A stretch of DNA of 64,000 nt. Source: Phymorhynchus buccinoides (taxonomy: Eukaryota; Mollusca; Gastropoda; Neogastropoda; Raphitomidae). The notes beneath the pieces are model-generated. The model saw only the letters and a list, made by a program, of their open reading frames with translations, was not told where the DNA came from and ran no database searches. The stretch spans positions 29,007,709 through 29,071,708 of the forward strand of contig CM065687.1 in the NCBI GenBank assembly GCA_017654935.2, given 5' to 3'. The position numbers were made by a program, and so were the translations under genes. Positions 21,525 through 33,410 of this stretch are shown in pieces; position 1 is the first letter of the stretch; every line of letters starts with the position of its first letter.

Positions 21525-21991
21525 GAGTGTATGTGTGTGTGTGTGTGTGTGTGCGGCGCACATGTACGTGTGTGTTTGTGTACATGTGTGTATGTGTGTG
21601 CACAACTGTGTGTGCCTTTATTATGCTTAACCCTTTCACCGCCAATGTCGCATGTACCACAATGGATTAACACCCATGTCACTAAAACAAAAGGTATCAA
21701 ACCAGGGCCTGTTATCTGAAGACCTTATTTTCGGAATTTTGGGAGGTAAGGATAGGCCTAATGTTATGCATTTCACAGAGGAATTCGCAATCCTGCAAAT
21801 AGTTTTATTTTTACCCTGTTCAGTGTAATGGGTTGGTTGGGTTTTTTTGTGCTAAAATATGGCTGGCGGCGAAAGGGTTAAGCTGCAAAACACTAAGATC
21901 TTAATCCAGTTACCTTGAAGCTGTGAGGTAAATATTGTTCCAGCCAGTGCATCAACTGGGGCAAATTAGCCTGGGATACTTTCACAGACAT
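16065..21991 (-). CDS. Glycine N-acyltransferase-like protein (GNAT fold), 5 coding exons
   Basis: Probable acyl-CoA:amino-acid N-acyltransferase of the GLYAT family. Coding exons, in order: 21991-21914, 20344-20228, 19635-19512, 16991-16877 and 16488-16065. All introns are GT-AG with compatible phases (0, 0, 1, 2), giving 285 residues; vertebrate GLYAT has about 295. The N-terminal domain starts MSVKVSQANL. The C-terminal GNAT domain carries the acyl-CoA loop FRRKGYA (residues about 219-225) and the motif LHVSLGFKEVG. An acceptor directly before ATAACAAAATG implies a non-coding exon upstream, not located. Introns hold TTAA MITEs and a 2-kb transposon. The C-terminal tail comes from a duplicated 3' segment. 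Substrate cannot be told; the family name is firm, orthology is not. Confidence 0.88.
16755..16818. repeat. (CA)n microsatellite in GLYAT-like intron 4
   Basis: About 60 bp of CA, 60 bp from the penultimate exon's donor. Confidence 0.95.
17155..17455. repeat. Scattered (CT)n tracts in GLYAT-like intron 3
   Basis: CT runs lie at about 17181-17199, 17311-17331 and 17406-17446, with CCCTCAATAAA repeats between them. Confidence 0.8.
17940..18965 (+). repeat. Repeat with three ~300-bp units rich in TCAAGGTCA
   Basis: Units start with TGACCTTGACCTTGA-like blocks at about 18153, 18450 and 18763. The first two close with inverse blocks, TCAAGGTCAAGGTCAAGGTC at 18290 and TCAAGGTCAAGGTCA at 18591. 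CTTGAAAACCGAAA recurs in each unit. The element ends GTCTGCCGCTCGGCGACGCC. A related inverted copy is at 57345-58235. Confidence 0.85.
19000..19130. repeat. (GT)n/(GC)n tracts
   Basis: GTGTGCGT runs at 19005-19032 and 19060-19133, with a (GC)n core at about 19105-19125. Confidence 0.9.
19908..19990. repeat. (GT)n microsatellite in GLYAT-like intron 2
   Basis: About 80 bp of uninterrupted TG, preceded by (CT)n at 19871-19890. Confidence 0.97.
20442..20858. mobile_element. TTAA-flanked MITE
   Basis: It starts TTAACCCTTTCAACGC and ends GGCGATGAAAGGGTTTTAA. The interior shares the AATATTGGGGATTCCTCTGT block with the copies at 35952 and 58276. It lies in GLYAT-like intron 1, about 98 bases before exon 2. 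Confidence 0.78.
21285..21560. repeat. CA, (GA)n and GT microsatellites
   Basis: (CACG)n/(CA)n at 21283-21346, (GA)n at 21449-21520, then (GT)n at 21531-21553. Serine/leucine- and histidine/threonine-rich frames here are artefacts. Confidence 0.95.
21627..21881. mobile_element. TTAA-flanked MITE, best-preserved copy
   Basis: TTAACCCTTTCACCGCC at the left and GGCGGCGAAAGGGTTAA at the right form clean inverted ends with the TTAA target, 255 bp in all. It lies 32 bases downstream of the donor of GLYAT-like exon 1 (gene strand). Confidence 0.88.
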
Positions 21992-22049
21992 TTTGTTATC
22001 TGAAAGTAAAAACAGACAGCCCTATGCATTAATTAATATGCATGTAAGG

Positions 22050-23240
<1,191 letters not shown>

Positions 23241-23725
23241 TAACGCATGGAATAACCTTTAGTGACGAAGCAGTAAATGCATCGTCACTAAATACATTCA
23301 AGAACTCATTAGATCGATATTTTCAGAATATTGTGCATTCAGTAAATTTAAATAAATTAGACAAATAAAGCACGACTGCCTAAGTAGTCGATCGGTAATG
23401 CCGATACAACATTAATAACAAAAAGAATCAATCTAGAGGGCAAAAGGCTGAAAAGCCTATAGTGCCATGATACGATATATGATATGATATGAGATGAGAA
23501 AGAGGGAGATAGAGAGACAGATGGGAGAAATAAACAAAATAAACAGAGACAGATGAGAAAGAGAGAGACAAAGATCGAGACAGATGGAGGCCGGGAAACA
23601 GAGAGAGACAGACAGGTAGACAATCAAGAAACAGACAGACAGACAGACAACAAACAGATAATAGATAGTTGACTGTAACTGATGGCAGATAACAGTAGTT
23701 GACAGCAGTTGACGATAATTAGTAC
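23241..23725. other. AT-rich and GACAGA-rich DNA, possible LINE tail
   Basis: AATACATTCAAGAACTCATTAGATCGATATTTTC (about 23287-23320) looks like a LINE C-terminal frame (NTFKNSLDRYF). GATATGATATGA and GACAGA runs follow. Nothing else was seen. Confidence 0.4.
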
Positions 23726-23742
23726 AGGCGCTCCTACCGAAT

Positions 23743-23957
23743 GAATGATAAATGGTGTTTTACGTCCTCTCGGTCTGGAACAGCCACATAATGGGACATT
23801 TGTAGATACAAAGATGGTGGGAACGATACTGGAGGCAATGCCCGGAGGCAATGCAACACCAGTAAAGTCGCAATTTTTTAACAATACAGATAAGTGTAGC
23901 AGTAACCACGCCTCGGTTAAACCTCATCGCCACGTTATTGATATTTTTTTCAAAGGT
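23743..23957 (+). mobile_element. Full-length SINE-like retroposon with 17-bp target-site duplication
   Basis: AGGCGCTCCTACCGAAT flanks it exactly at 23726-23742 and 23958-23974. The body starts GAATGATAAATGGTGTTTTA and passes CAAAGATGGTGGGAACGATA and ACCACGCCTCGGTTAAACC. No clear pol III A/B boxes were seen, so its promoter type is open. At least four other copies lie in this window. Confidence 0.92.
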
Positions 23958-24162
23958 AGGCGCTCCTACCGAATAGTGCAATGTGCTTAACTTGCGTGAC
24001 CAGAGAAAAAGGCGAAAACGGCCCCTATAGGCCTATGAAAACGGTCCTAGGCCTACTAGACTTTACGAAAACTTGCTCAGACCCAAAATAATTTTTGCAA
24101 CATCATTGCCAAAGAGGGGACGTTATATAGGCCGCGAGGCCTAGGCTTGAGAGCCTGTCCCT

Positions 24163-25510
24163 ACTACTAGTAGTAGTAGTAGTAGGGGTAGGGACTAAAT
24201 AAGCCGTCAAGCTTTTTGGCAGTCCCATCGAATCATCAATTTTTATTTTGTATCTTTGATCAAGGTGTAATCGGTTGAATTTTCCTATCATACAATTTTA
24301 ATCAATGCTTCTAAATATATTTATAAATTTTGGATGATTATCTAGACGATTTTTGAATGTATTAGTATTGGGTGCACATTTTAGGTCCAATGGTAAATCA
24401 TTCCATAGGTTAGCAATTCTGTTAGTAAAACAATATTTTTTAATGTTAGTGTTATATCGCTTAATGAAAACCTTACCATATGAATTCCTTGTTATATCAT
24501 ATTGTACAGATTTAAAGAAATCATCCCATGACAAATCAACATGACCATTAAATATTTTATATGCTTGAATCAGGTCTCCCCTGACTCTTCTACCTTTAAG
24601 GGAATAGAGATTAAGATAAAGAAGTCTGTTTTCATAAGTCATATTTCTGCATTTTTTAACAAGCTTTGAAGCCCTTCGTTGAACTTTTTCAATAGCTACC
24701 GATTGATATTTATATTTAGGATACCATATATTGTTGCCATACTCTAAATGTGACCTTACTAGTGCTTTATATAGTTTGGTAAATATGTCATAATCAATAT
24801 TAATAAATGTTCTTTTAATTAACCCTATCATTTTATTCGCTTTATTTACGCAGCTTTGAATATGTGCATCAAAAGATAAATCTTTATCAAATATAACTCC
24901 CAAATCCTTCTCCTTCTCACATGTTATTAATGAAACGGGGACATCGTTCTTAGTCATAGTATAATCTTTGTTTGGATTTTTCCTACCAGCATGCATAACC
25001 TTGCATTTATCTGTATTAAAATATAAATTCCATTTAGTAGTCCAGTCCTGTAGTTTGTTCAAATCTTGCTGAAGTAATTTACAGTTACATGATTTGTTAA
25101 ACATTTTTGTATCATCAGCAAATATTTTACATGGAGATTCTACACACTCAGGAAGATCATTAATAAAAATAGTAAAGAGAATGGGTCCAAGTATGCTACC
25201 CTGAGGGATTCCACTGAGTACATTGGCTACAAATGAATATTTGTCTCCAACCCTAACCTTTTGAGCTCTATTGGTTAAAAAGTCCTTAATCCAATTATGA
25301 ACATTTCCAACTATGCCATAAGACTTAACTTTCATTAATAATCTATTATGTGGTACACTATCAAAAGCCTTTCTAAAGTCTAAATAAATTATGTCCACTG
25401 GATAACCATTATCTAATAACTCTGTTAGTTCCTCCATGACTTCCATAAGCTGGGTGGTACATGATCTCTTACTTCTAAAGCCAATACTACTACTACTACT
25501 ACTACTACTA
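24163..25510 (-). mobile_element. 5'-truncated LINE bounded by CTA/TAG repeats
   Basis: The element runs from about 25482 to about 24190 on the minus strand. Its 3' end shares GACGGCT and TTTAGTCCCTA with the LINE at 3299-6675, then passes into (CTA)n. A second (CTA/TAG)n tract (25483-25510) touches its truncated 5' end. The 3' non-coding tail between the stop and the repeat is about 110 bp. Confidence 0.85.
24298..25482 (-). CDS. LINE reverse transcriptase, partial but open
   Basis: One uninterrupted frame of at least 382 residues with a stop at 24298. It holds the RT palm and thumb: LDFRKAFDSVPHNRLL, SGIPQGSILGPILFTIF, catalytic FADDTKMF, LGVIFDKDLSFD and LVRSHLEYGNNIW, then a C-terminal WNDLPLDLKCAPNTNTFKN. 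Translation runs in frame upstream of the listed methionine (GFRSKRSCTTQL) to the truncation at about 25482. Endonuclease and fingers are missing, so the fragment cannot move. An intact frame in a truncated copy means young insertion. It is the closest relative here of the broken RT at 5083-6630. Confidence 0.9.
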   Translation of the reverse strand, partial: GFRSKRSCTTQLMEVMEELTELLDNGYPVDIIYLDFRKAFDSVPHNRLLMKVKSYGIVGNVHNWIKDFLTNRAQKVRVGDKYSFVANVLSGIPQGSILGPILFTIFINDLPECVESPCKIFADDTKMFNKSCNCKLLQQDLNKLQDWTTKWNLYFNTDKCKVMHAGRKNPNKDYTMTKNDVPVSLITCEKEKDLGVIFDKDLSFDAHIQSCVNKANKMIGLIKRTFINIDYDIFTKLYKALVRSHLEYGNNIWYPKYKYQSVAIEKVQRRASKLVKKCRNMTYENRLLYLNLYSLKGRRVRGDLIQAYKIFNGHVDLSWDDFFKSVQYDITRNSYGKVFIKRYNTNIKKYCFTNRIANLWNDLPLDLKCAPNTNTFKNRLDNHPKFINIFRSID

Positions 25511-25514
25511 GTAC

Positions 25515-25765
25515 CCGGGACGAAAACGGCATATGTTTAGTGAGTTAGTCATAGTACTCATACTTAGTATGATACTAATCTAGGCGCCACTGCGTGTCAC
25601 TGTGACACGCACAAATAAAACGAAACCCACTTCTTCTTCTTCTTCTTCTTGACTGTGCGTGGCCACAATCAACGCTTTGATTACTTTGCCACGGATTGTG
25701 ACAAGACTCCAAAAATCATACAATTTGTAAAGGGTGTTCTTGCTCTCGTGTCAGAGATCAAACAT
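25515..25765. other. Intergenic, (CTT)n tract, no gene
   Basis: TTCTTCTTCTTCTTCTTC at about 25631-25650; nothing else was recognised. Confidence 0.45.
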
Positions 25766-26045
25766 ACTAGCCTAAAGCAACAAGGAGCCAATATACTTAG
25801 ATAGGCCTAGGCTAAATGTCTGGGTAAAAAACACCTTACCCAGCTGGAGCCTGTGGAGGAAGGAGTTGTTTGGTACCTAACCTTACCCTCTGAGTTACTT
25901 CCCTTGCTCGGGTCACTAAATTTTGATTGGTTGAAGCAACTCGTGTCAGACGAACTTTTACCTCAGGTGGTTTTGATAGCAGCTGAGCTAAATCAAACGA
26001 TAGGCCAAAGACACTTTGGATAGGCCTAGACCTAAAATCACAGCA
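25766..26045 (+). promoter_or_regulatory. EBP 5' flank, conserved in three copies
   Basis: Sequence from ATACTAGCCTAAAGCAACAA to the start codon is also found before the truncated EBP copy at 53 kb and, in part, at 3.3/6.7 kb. It must contain the 5' UTR and probably the promoter. No TATA box or start site could be assigned by eye. Confidence 0.5.
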
Positions 26046-28908
26046 ATGGCAGAGAAAGCGAACCATCCGTATTTCCCCAGATCTCTGGATCTTCCCCACT
26101 TCAAGCCAAACGACAAAAGTCTAACAGAACTTCTGTCCACCTTTTTCTCCGCGGTGGGAGTGTTCATGGTTCTCACCTGGGTGGTTTCGGGGAGGGCGGC
26201 TCGCAAACCGTTGTCAGTGACGCGCCGGCTGGTCGTCTGCTGGTTCGTGGCCTGTGGCTTCATTCACTGCGTGCTGGAGGGCTACTTCGGCTTCTTCCAC
26301 GCCACCCTGGCAGGGAATATGGACTTTTTGGCACAGCTTTGTAAGGATGGTTTATCTCTTGTCCTGTTTTCAGTTTCTGTGGTGCGTGTGTGTGTACACG
26401 ATTGTCTCACTCTCAGTCTCTCTCATGTTTATTTATTAAGAAAATTGAATGTGTGTGTGTAGCCCCCTCTCATCATATAATAAAAAGGCAAGGTTGTGTC
26501 TGTATATGTGTGTGAAACACAAAACGGGCCTTATAAATATAACTCTGCCGTTTTTCGACCGAATCGCTTCAAATTTGCAGCCGTGTCATTTGCGCGGTTT
26601 GGCGAAGCGCGTATCCGCCGGCCTCTCGGCGCCCGTATCTCCGGTATTTCTGGACCGATTGCCTTCAAATTTGGCAGGTAGATGACCGGGGACGGTGACT
26701 ATCCGTGTACCAAATTGGAAGCGAATCGATTCATAAACGCGCGCGATAAGTGCCGCTTCACCTTTTCACAAACCGCGGCGTAACCAGACCGGACATTGAC
26801 TCATAATTTGGAACGTGCATGCCCACGGACAGTGACTATCTTGATGGAAAATTTCTACACCATCCATTCATAAACGCGCGCGATATCAGCCAATTTCCAT
26901 TTGCGTGGAGATAAAGGGGTCCGGAAACCAGGAAACCCCCCTCCCTAGATCCGCCCTGATATTCAATGAGAATTGCCGATTTTGGAACAGACTGCCCGTT
27001 CCGCTGGTTTGACGATTGCCGGCTTCTTTCATGTCTGGGCCAGGTTGGGTGTGGGGGGGGGGGGTTGGGGGGAGGGTGGGGGGGGGAGTACATCACTATG
27101 AGAGAAGAAGATCGAAGGAAGGAGAGACACAAAAGTAATAGCGGATGGGTGGGGGTGGGGCATAGGTGGGGTGGGGGTGGGTAGGTGGGTGGGGGAGGGG
27201 GTGGGGGGGGGGGTAGAGCAGGATGAGAGAAGAAGATGGAAGAAGGAGAGACACAAAAGTAATAATATATTTTGTGGACCCAAAAAAACTGCTGCTCAGC
27301 ATTACCGGTACTTGGCATTACCGGTACTAGGCATTACCGGTGCTCGGTATTTCCGGTACTAGGCGTTGCACTAGTATTGATTAAGAACCGTTTATAGAGC
27401 CCGTATTCTTGAAGGTCTTCACTCCACTGCCCACGTATTTGCCGATGACACCATCTGTCACCAGGACATCAAAGCCTCAAGTGATCAGAGCACGCTCCAA
27501 GAGGACCTTGATAGGCTTGCCACATGGGAAGACAGATGGAGAATGGCTTTCCACCCTCACAAATGCTCTGTTCTCCACATGACGAGATACAGAAACACCA
27601 TTGAGAAGGCCTACTTCCTACACGGACACCAACTCCAGAGCGTGCCCCATGCAAAATACCTGGGTGTGACTGTCTCCACTGACCTTAAGTGGGACACCCA
27701 CATCAACGAAGTGGTGAACAGGGCAAACAAAACCCTTGGCTTCCTGAGGCGGGCCCTGAAGATGAATAATAAAGAGCTCAAGCAGCAGGCCTACAAGGCT
27801 ATGGTACGCCCCCTCCTGGAATACGCCAGCCCAGTCTGGGACCCCCACAACAATGCCTTAAAAAATCCAGAGCCGAGCTGCAAGATGGGTGGCCCGTGAC
27901 TTTCATGCGACAACAAGATCAGCAGACCTCAAGAATACCCTGAAATGGCCCCTTCTTGAGAACCGCAGAAAAGAAGCCCGCCTGAACACACAGGTTTTCT
28001 GTCCATTAATACCAAATACTCACCAACAAATACACAACAGAAGAAAAGCCTCCATCAATCCCACTCTGCTGCCTACAACATTCCAAGCCACAGAACACAG
28101 TACAGACAATCCACATTCTTCCCCTGCACCATCCCACAGTGGAACTGCCTCCCAGAAGCAGTTGCCTCCTCTCAGTCATTGGAGGCATTCAAAAGAGGCC
28201 TCCACAAACACCTCCACTGTAACTAAAACCAGGGAACTAGGGGCCATAGATCAAAGTAGTGGTAAACTGAAGGGCAGGAGCTGTGCCAGTCGGGATTCTT
28301 CCCCGGGGACCGCTATGGTATACTACGAAATAAAGGCTATGGTCCACTTTTTCCCCCCCTTTCCATTAGGCTACTTCTATCACCTCAGCTTTCTAATTTC
28401 TTGTCTTCTTACTATCCCCCAAAGTGCAGCAGAATCTTCAGCCTGATGAAGTTGGCTCAGAATCTTCAGCCTGATGAAGTTGGCTGCCTGAGGCGAAGAA
28501 GAAGAAACTAAACACTTTATAATTTCACTAAAATGAGAGGCTCGGGGTACGGGCCCGTATCTCACATTCTCCAGGCTACGGGTATGGCGCTCAATCACGG
28601 GACACATAAATTGTACGCAAATGTCTTATTAAACTACTTATATTACTCTAACATGTTCATAATAATAGTGAATCATTTATATAGCGCACTCCACCACCAG
28701 ATGTGGAGCTCTATGCGCTTAACAACAACAAAAATTAAAAGCAAGAAATTCAACAACAAAACAAATAATCGCTCACACACATGCAAATAGTCATACACAT
28801 ACACACACCACCCCCACCCACACATACACACACACACACACACACACGCGCGCGCACACACCATTACCATCACCACCACTCACCCCACCCAAGAACATAA
28901 TACAATCA

Positions 28909-28956
<48 letters not shown>

Positions 28957-31900
28957 TCTCTCTCTGTCTCTCTCGCAACAAAGCTGATGTAGACATTGCA
29001 GTCAACACACAGTAAAACTAACATGGGGGTGGGGGTGGGGGGGGAGTGAGAATAGAATCGAGAAGTAATGTGGCCTAAAGGTTGTGATGTAGCTTGAATA
29101 GGTGGGTCTTGAGAGCTGATTTGAAACATTGCAAGGACTGGATATGGCGAATTTCGCGTGGTAAGGAGTTCCAAACTGATGCGGCCGAAAAGGAAAAGGA
29201 GCGCTCACCAAACATTTTTGTTCGTGTACTAGGAACACAGAGAATTTTGGAATCTGAAGATGACCGCAATTGTCTTGATGGAGTATAGACAGAAAGCATG
29301 TCAGAAATGTAGCTAGGGGCATTTCCAGAGAAATAAGAATGACATAGAGTGGAAATTTTGTAGTCAATACATGTTTTGATGGGAAGCCAATGGAGGGATA
29401 TCAGGAGTGGTTGAACATGATGATACTTAGAGTTAGAGGCCTTGAGGACAAGTCTGGCAGCAGAGTTCTGGACTTTTTGAAGCTTGTCAATGAGATGTTG
29501 GGGGCAGCCATACAAGAGTGAATTACAATAATCTAATTTAGAGAGAACAAAAGCGCAGACTAGTATCTTAGCAGTATCTATGAACAGGAGATGGCGAATC
29601 GTCCCAATGCGATGCAGCTCACAGTATGCTGACCGACAGATAGTTTGAACTTGTGAGTCAACACTCATATCTTGAGAGATGTGGAAGCCAAGATTTCTAG
29701 CAGAAGGAGAAAAGGGTATTTGAGTGTCACAGACAGAGATGGAATCAGGCTTTGGGTACGAAAGTTGTCTAGATGGAGAGTGGATGAACAAGGCCTCCGT
29801 TTTGTCGTCATTCAGCTTCAGTTTGTTTTGTAGCATCCACGATTTGATGTTGCGAATACAGAATTCCAGTGAAGATATAGAAGGAAGAATGGTAGATGGG
29901 GATACAGGCTTGTGGAGTTGTGTATCATCAGCAAAAGACTGAGAATCAACTGAATGAGAAGTGATCAACTCAGACAGAGGTTTAGTATACATGATGAAGA
30001 GGACTGGTCCAAGTACTGAGCCTTGAGGAACCCCACATGTATAACCCTATTCCTTACCAAGATGTGTTAAATATACGAAATAAGAAAATGCATTTTGTTG
30101 ACGAAAAATTCGACTTGGAAGAGTTACTATCCCTGAACATGGTCTGAGTGTTGCAGTAATGCCGTATCCGTAGCCACTAAAAAAAAAAACCCACACACAC
30201 TCATTCTCTCACACATGCATGAACACATATAAATGCATGTGCACACATTATGCCATGTACGTATAAATATACACGCCCGAAAATCCCCTCATCCCTCTAA
30301 TCACACCACACCCTCATACTGAGTGCATGACGTGTATATATATATATATGCATTCTGACAAATGTGCGCGAAACAAAATAAACAACATTCATGAGTTGGT
30401 TTGTGTTGGTGTTTTTTTTATATTAAAAAGTGATTTGGCATTGTCATCATTGACATTATAAAAGAGTTGTGAAATATATAACTTTGCACCAAATTGATTG
30501 CATGACTGTTGTTGCTGCATGCTGATTTTTATCAGAAAGTAGCCTTCAGTATGTGTGTGATGTGTATGCGTATGACTATGAGCCTGTGACAAAAGGTGAA
30601 AAGTGACAACCAACAGGTATGTCCAGAGTGACAACCAACAGTGATTGCACAGAATGCAAGATCTAGCAGACACAATTGGTATTTTTTGCTTCAATTTGGT
30701 GTACATATGTGATAAATTATTGATCAATGCATTTTGGTATCATTTTTGCAAGACATCCACATGAATTCCTTCAATTATTTGAACAAAAACTGTTGATTGT
30801 CACGCTGGACATACAGAAAATCATTATAATGTGTGAGAGAGAGAGAGTGTATGTGCGTGTGTGTGTACATGAGAGAGAGAGAGAGAGAGAGAGAGAGACT
30901 CAGAGAGGCTAAACCTGTTGTGCTCTCTGTCCAGAAAATTATTTTCCTTGTGGGTAGAGGCTAGGATAATATAAAACCATTATCTGAACATAAATACCAT
31001 TATAATACTTTGATGTTAGTGCATTTTAAATATGATCTATAACTCAAAACACCATATCAAGGTCTGTAGATGGCTTATTAATGGTTTCCCTGGTTTTCAT
31101 ATGGAAATTTCTGATAAAGAATAAAAGGAAAGAAATTAAAATAGCACCCCCCACCCCCCCCCACACACCACCCCCCCCCCCCCCCCCCCCCCCTTCACCC
31201 TAGTTTTTTTAATTTGTTGTTCTTGTCAGTTGTTGGTGTATAGTGTTGGTTTCAGAATTTTTAAAAAGGTACACTCCTGATTTTTACAACTCATCAACAG
31301 AGCTGACGTTTTTTATCAGTTTGCCATAGTTATCTTGTCAAGTGCAACATTGATAGGTCTATAGCACATAGCACATAGGCCAACTTATTGATTGCGAACG
31401 CTGATTCTGCAATAATACTACTGGCAATAATGCTCTAGGTAAGATTAAAATCAATCAAATATTAGGACATGGGAGATAGTACACCAGCTTCAGCATGCTT
31501 TTCTTTGCATGACTGCCTCTCACCCCCCTTTCCCCATAGCCTCATCCACTTGGCTTGTTTTGCTTTGGCGCAGGTTCAGATTTATAGTCCATCTGTAGCT
31601 ACCCAGCTCACTTGGCTTCACATGGGTGGCTTAAATTATTAATTAGTAGTAGATATTCATGTGGGTGTGCACATGTATGTATGTCTTCCCACTTACTGTG
31701 CTGCTTTTATCTGACATTTTTCTGTTGTTACAGGGAAAGAGTATGGAAAAGGTGACAGCCGTTATATCAGGTGGGTATACACTTACTAATACATGTAGTC
31801 TGCTAGTTACCAGCCACGAAGTGAAGCTGGTTATAATGTTTTCAATGATATTTGTTCCTGGCTGGTTGGCTGGCTGACTGTCTATGTTTGTTAACATGAT

Positions 31901-32906
31901 AGCGTTTGATTTGATTTGATTTTATGTTTATAGCCCCGTCGACTACTATGGCCATGTCAGGGCTGTCACCACGTCAAAATTTGAGCACATAAGATCACAG
32001 TTTAAAATCCGACCACGTGGATAGCGTTTGAACGGATGATAAGAAAAACAATGATAACAATAGTAACAATAACAATGAGGATAATGATGATGACAGTGAC
32101 AGTGACAACACAACCATAGTAAAAGTAGCATTTGTTTTTAAATCTAAGATCTCTAGATTCAGCATTTTAACTAAATAGCTTGACTTTGTGTGCGACAGAA
32201 CAGCTGTGACTAATACTATTACAGTACTACTACTACAACTATTTTGCACTTAATCTTAGAAAGCCCCAAACGCTTACATAAAAAATGATAAGTAAAATAT
32301 ATAATAGTGAATAGCATAACTAATTTACAAAATATAAATCAAACACACACACACACCACGGCAAGCACACACAAGCACACACACACTAAACTAACCCTAA
32401 TATAAAAAAACAAATCATGAATATGGGTTCTTTTTATGGTAATGTTTTTCTTTTCACACACACACACACTGAGGGCATGCAAATCTATTGATGACGTTAT
32501 GTAGCTGACCCCCTCCAAAAAAAACCACCAACCAACCACCCCATGATCTGATTTCAGTTCGGACACATGCACCGTATGCATGGAGAGAATCACTGCAGTC
32601 ATCGACGGACCCCTGGCCTTCATCTCTGCATGGGCTTTTGTGAACAACTCCCAGTATCGCTACGTGCTACAACTGCTGCTATCCCTCTGCCAGCTGTACG
32701 GAGACACCATGTATTTCCTCACCGCCATCTTTGAAAACTTCATCCACGGAGAATACCTGCACCCTCTGTATTTTTGGTTCTATTTCGTGTTCTTGAACAG
32801 TATCTGGATCATTCTTCCCCTGCTGTTAATCGTTGATGCCTGTCGGCAGCTCTCTCGATGTCAAGCAAAGTTTGATGTTGATGCAGAGAATAAGAAATTT
32901 TATTGA
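26046..32906 (+). CDS. EBP: Emopamil-binding protein, 3-beta-hydroxysteroid delta8-delta7 isomerase
   Basis: ER membrane enzyme that moves the sterol B-ring double bond from C8 to C7 in sterol synthesis; EXPERA family. Exons: 26046-26340, 31734-31770 and 32558-32906, all GT-AG, 226 residues (human EBP 230). The start ATG has G at -3 and +4. Active-site residues known in mammals are all present: H74 and E78 (FIHCVLEGY), E120 and T123 (CMERIT), N191 and W194 (FLNSIWI). The junction-spanning WKEYGKGDSRYI (exons 1-2-3) confirms the splicing. Hydrophobic helices lie at about residues 28-47, 61-85, 122-139, 145-167 and 182-205. Intron 1 (5.4 kb) holds two LINEs and a dispersed repeat. Intron 2 holds a C-rich tract. 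The gene is intact and probably functional. Confidence 0.96.
26470..27375 (-). repeat. Dispersed GC-rich repeat in EBP intron 1
   Basis: Reverse-orientation relative of 13374-14150: CGAATCGCTTCAAATTTGC, TCTCCGGTATTTCTGGACCG and, near the end, 16-bp CATTACCGGTACTTGG-type units (27300-27370). G-rich DNA at 27050-27215 is flanked by a duplicated GAAGGAGAGACACAAAAGTA. It is absent from the equivalent intron of the EBP copy at 53.7 kb, so it is a later insertion here or was lost there. Confidence 0.75.
27400..28560 (+). mobile_element. Truncated LINE in EBP intron 1, with target duplication
   Basis: The body lies between GCCCGTATTCT (about 27399) and GCCCGTATCTC (about 28552), a probable target-site duplication. 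In the 53-kb EBP copy the flanking sequences are joined without the LINE, which defines the empty site. Confidence 0.8.
27425..28240 (+). pseudogene. LINE reverse-transcriptase C-terminal half, frameshifted
   Basis: FADDTICHQ (the catalytic box), then MAFHPHKCSVLHM, LGVTVSTDLKWDTHI and MVRPLLEYASPVWDP in one frame. The frame shifts near 27855 into AARWVARDFH and again near 28110 into TIPQWNCLPEAV and SLEAFKRGLHKHL. The GVPQG region and everything upstream are missing. It is a non-functional remnant. Confidence 0.88.
28640..29074 (-). repeat. LINE 3' tail region with CA and CT microsatellites
   Basis: It contains TTTATATAGCGCACTCCACC (28677), CA repeats at 28795-28860 and (CT)n at 28912-28974, downstream of the LINE stop on the minus strand. 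Confidence 0.6.
29075..30045 (-). pseudogene. LINE reverse transcriptase, 3' half, long open frame, in EBP intron 1
   Basis: An open frame of about 305 residues plus in-frame upstream CGVPQGSVLGPVLF. It contains the catalytic FADDTQLH, NKLKLNDDKTEALF, LSKLDYCNSLLYG, SLHWLPIKTCIDYKI and a WNSLPREIRHIQSL ending. These are the usual marks of L2/CR1-type elements. It is 5'-truncated upstream of about 30045 and lies antisense to EBP. The frame is still open, so the insertion is fairly recent. It differs from the 3299 and 24163 LINEs and matches the 59385 family. Confidence 0.85.
30490..30950 (+). repeat. EBP intron-1 segment also found at 7563-7840
   Basis: GCATGACTGTTGTTGCTGCA and GCTAAACCTGTTGTGCTCTC recur at 7.6-7.8 kb. 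A GA tract (30832-30898) lies between them. Confidence 0.75.
31145..31195 (+). repeat. C-rich homopolymer tract in EBP intron 1
   Basis: About 50 bases almost only C with a few A. It lies 540 bases before exon 2. Confidence 0.9.
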
Positions 32907-33092
32907 TGCTGGCTTCTGTTTCTTGTTTTAGATTTTAAAAAACGTTTCATTTTTTTTATTAGATTATACAGATGCCATATTTTTGTTCTAATGTATAAAA
33001 TGGCCACAATAGGATCAAGGAGACAAGGTGGATTTCCAAAGCTAAATTGAAATTGGGAGTCCTCCAACCTGATTAAATTTTTAGTTTATCAG

Positions 33093-33098
33093 AATAAA
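33093..33098 (+). terminator. Candidate polyadenylation signal of EBP
   Basis: AATAAA lies 187 bases after the EBP stop codon. It is the first canonical hexamer noticed; the cleavage site is unverified. Confidence 0.45.
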
Positions 33099-33366
33099 GA
33101 AAATAATGATTTGCAATTACAGCAAGCCAAGGCATAACATAGCAATGCCAAAAGAAATTGCTCCTTTAATTTGCCCATCTCCTGATACATAAAAACAAGG
33201 ATATACCTATATACAAATGACAATCCACTGCCAGCAAAATGATTTTTAGAAATTAATGAGCTGCGAAAGTTGAGGGAAGAGAGAGAGATGGTGTGAGGTT
33301 AGGTTGTCAAGGTTTTACAACAAGCAAAACAATGTTATAAATAAATCCTATTTATTTTATATTTAT

Positions 33367-33410
<44 letters not shown>

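Noticed and set aside
24353..24544. Plus-strand frame at 24353
   Set aside because: It is the shadow of the open LINE reverse-transcriptase frame on the minus strand.
26016..26045. Upstream in-frame ATG of EBP at 26016
   Set aside because: It would add ten residues not found in the family. The ATG at 26046 has a better context and matches the family N-terminus.
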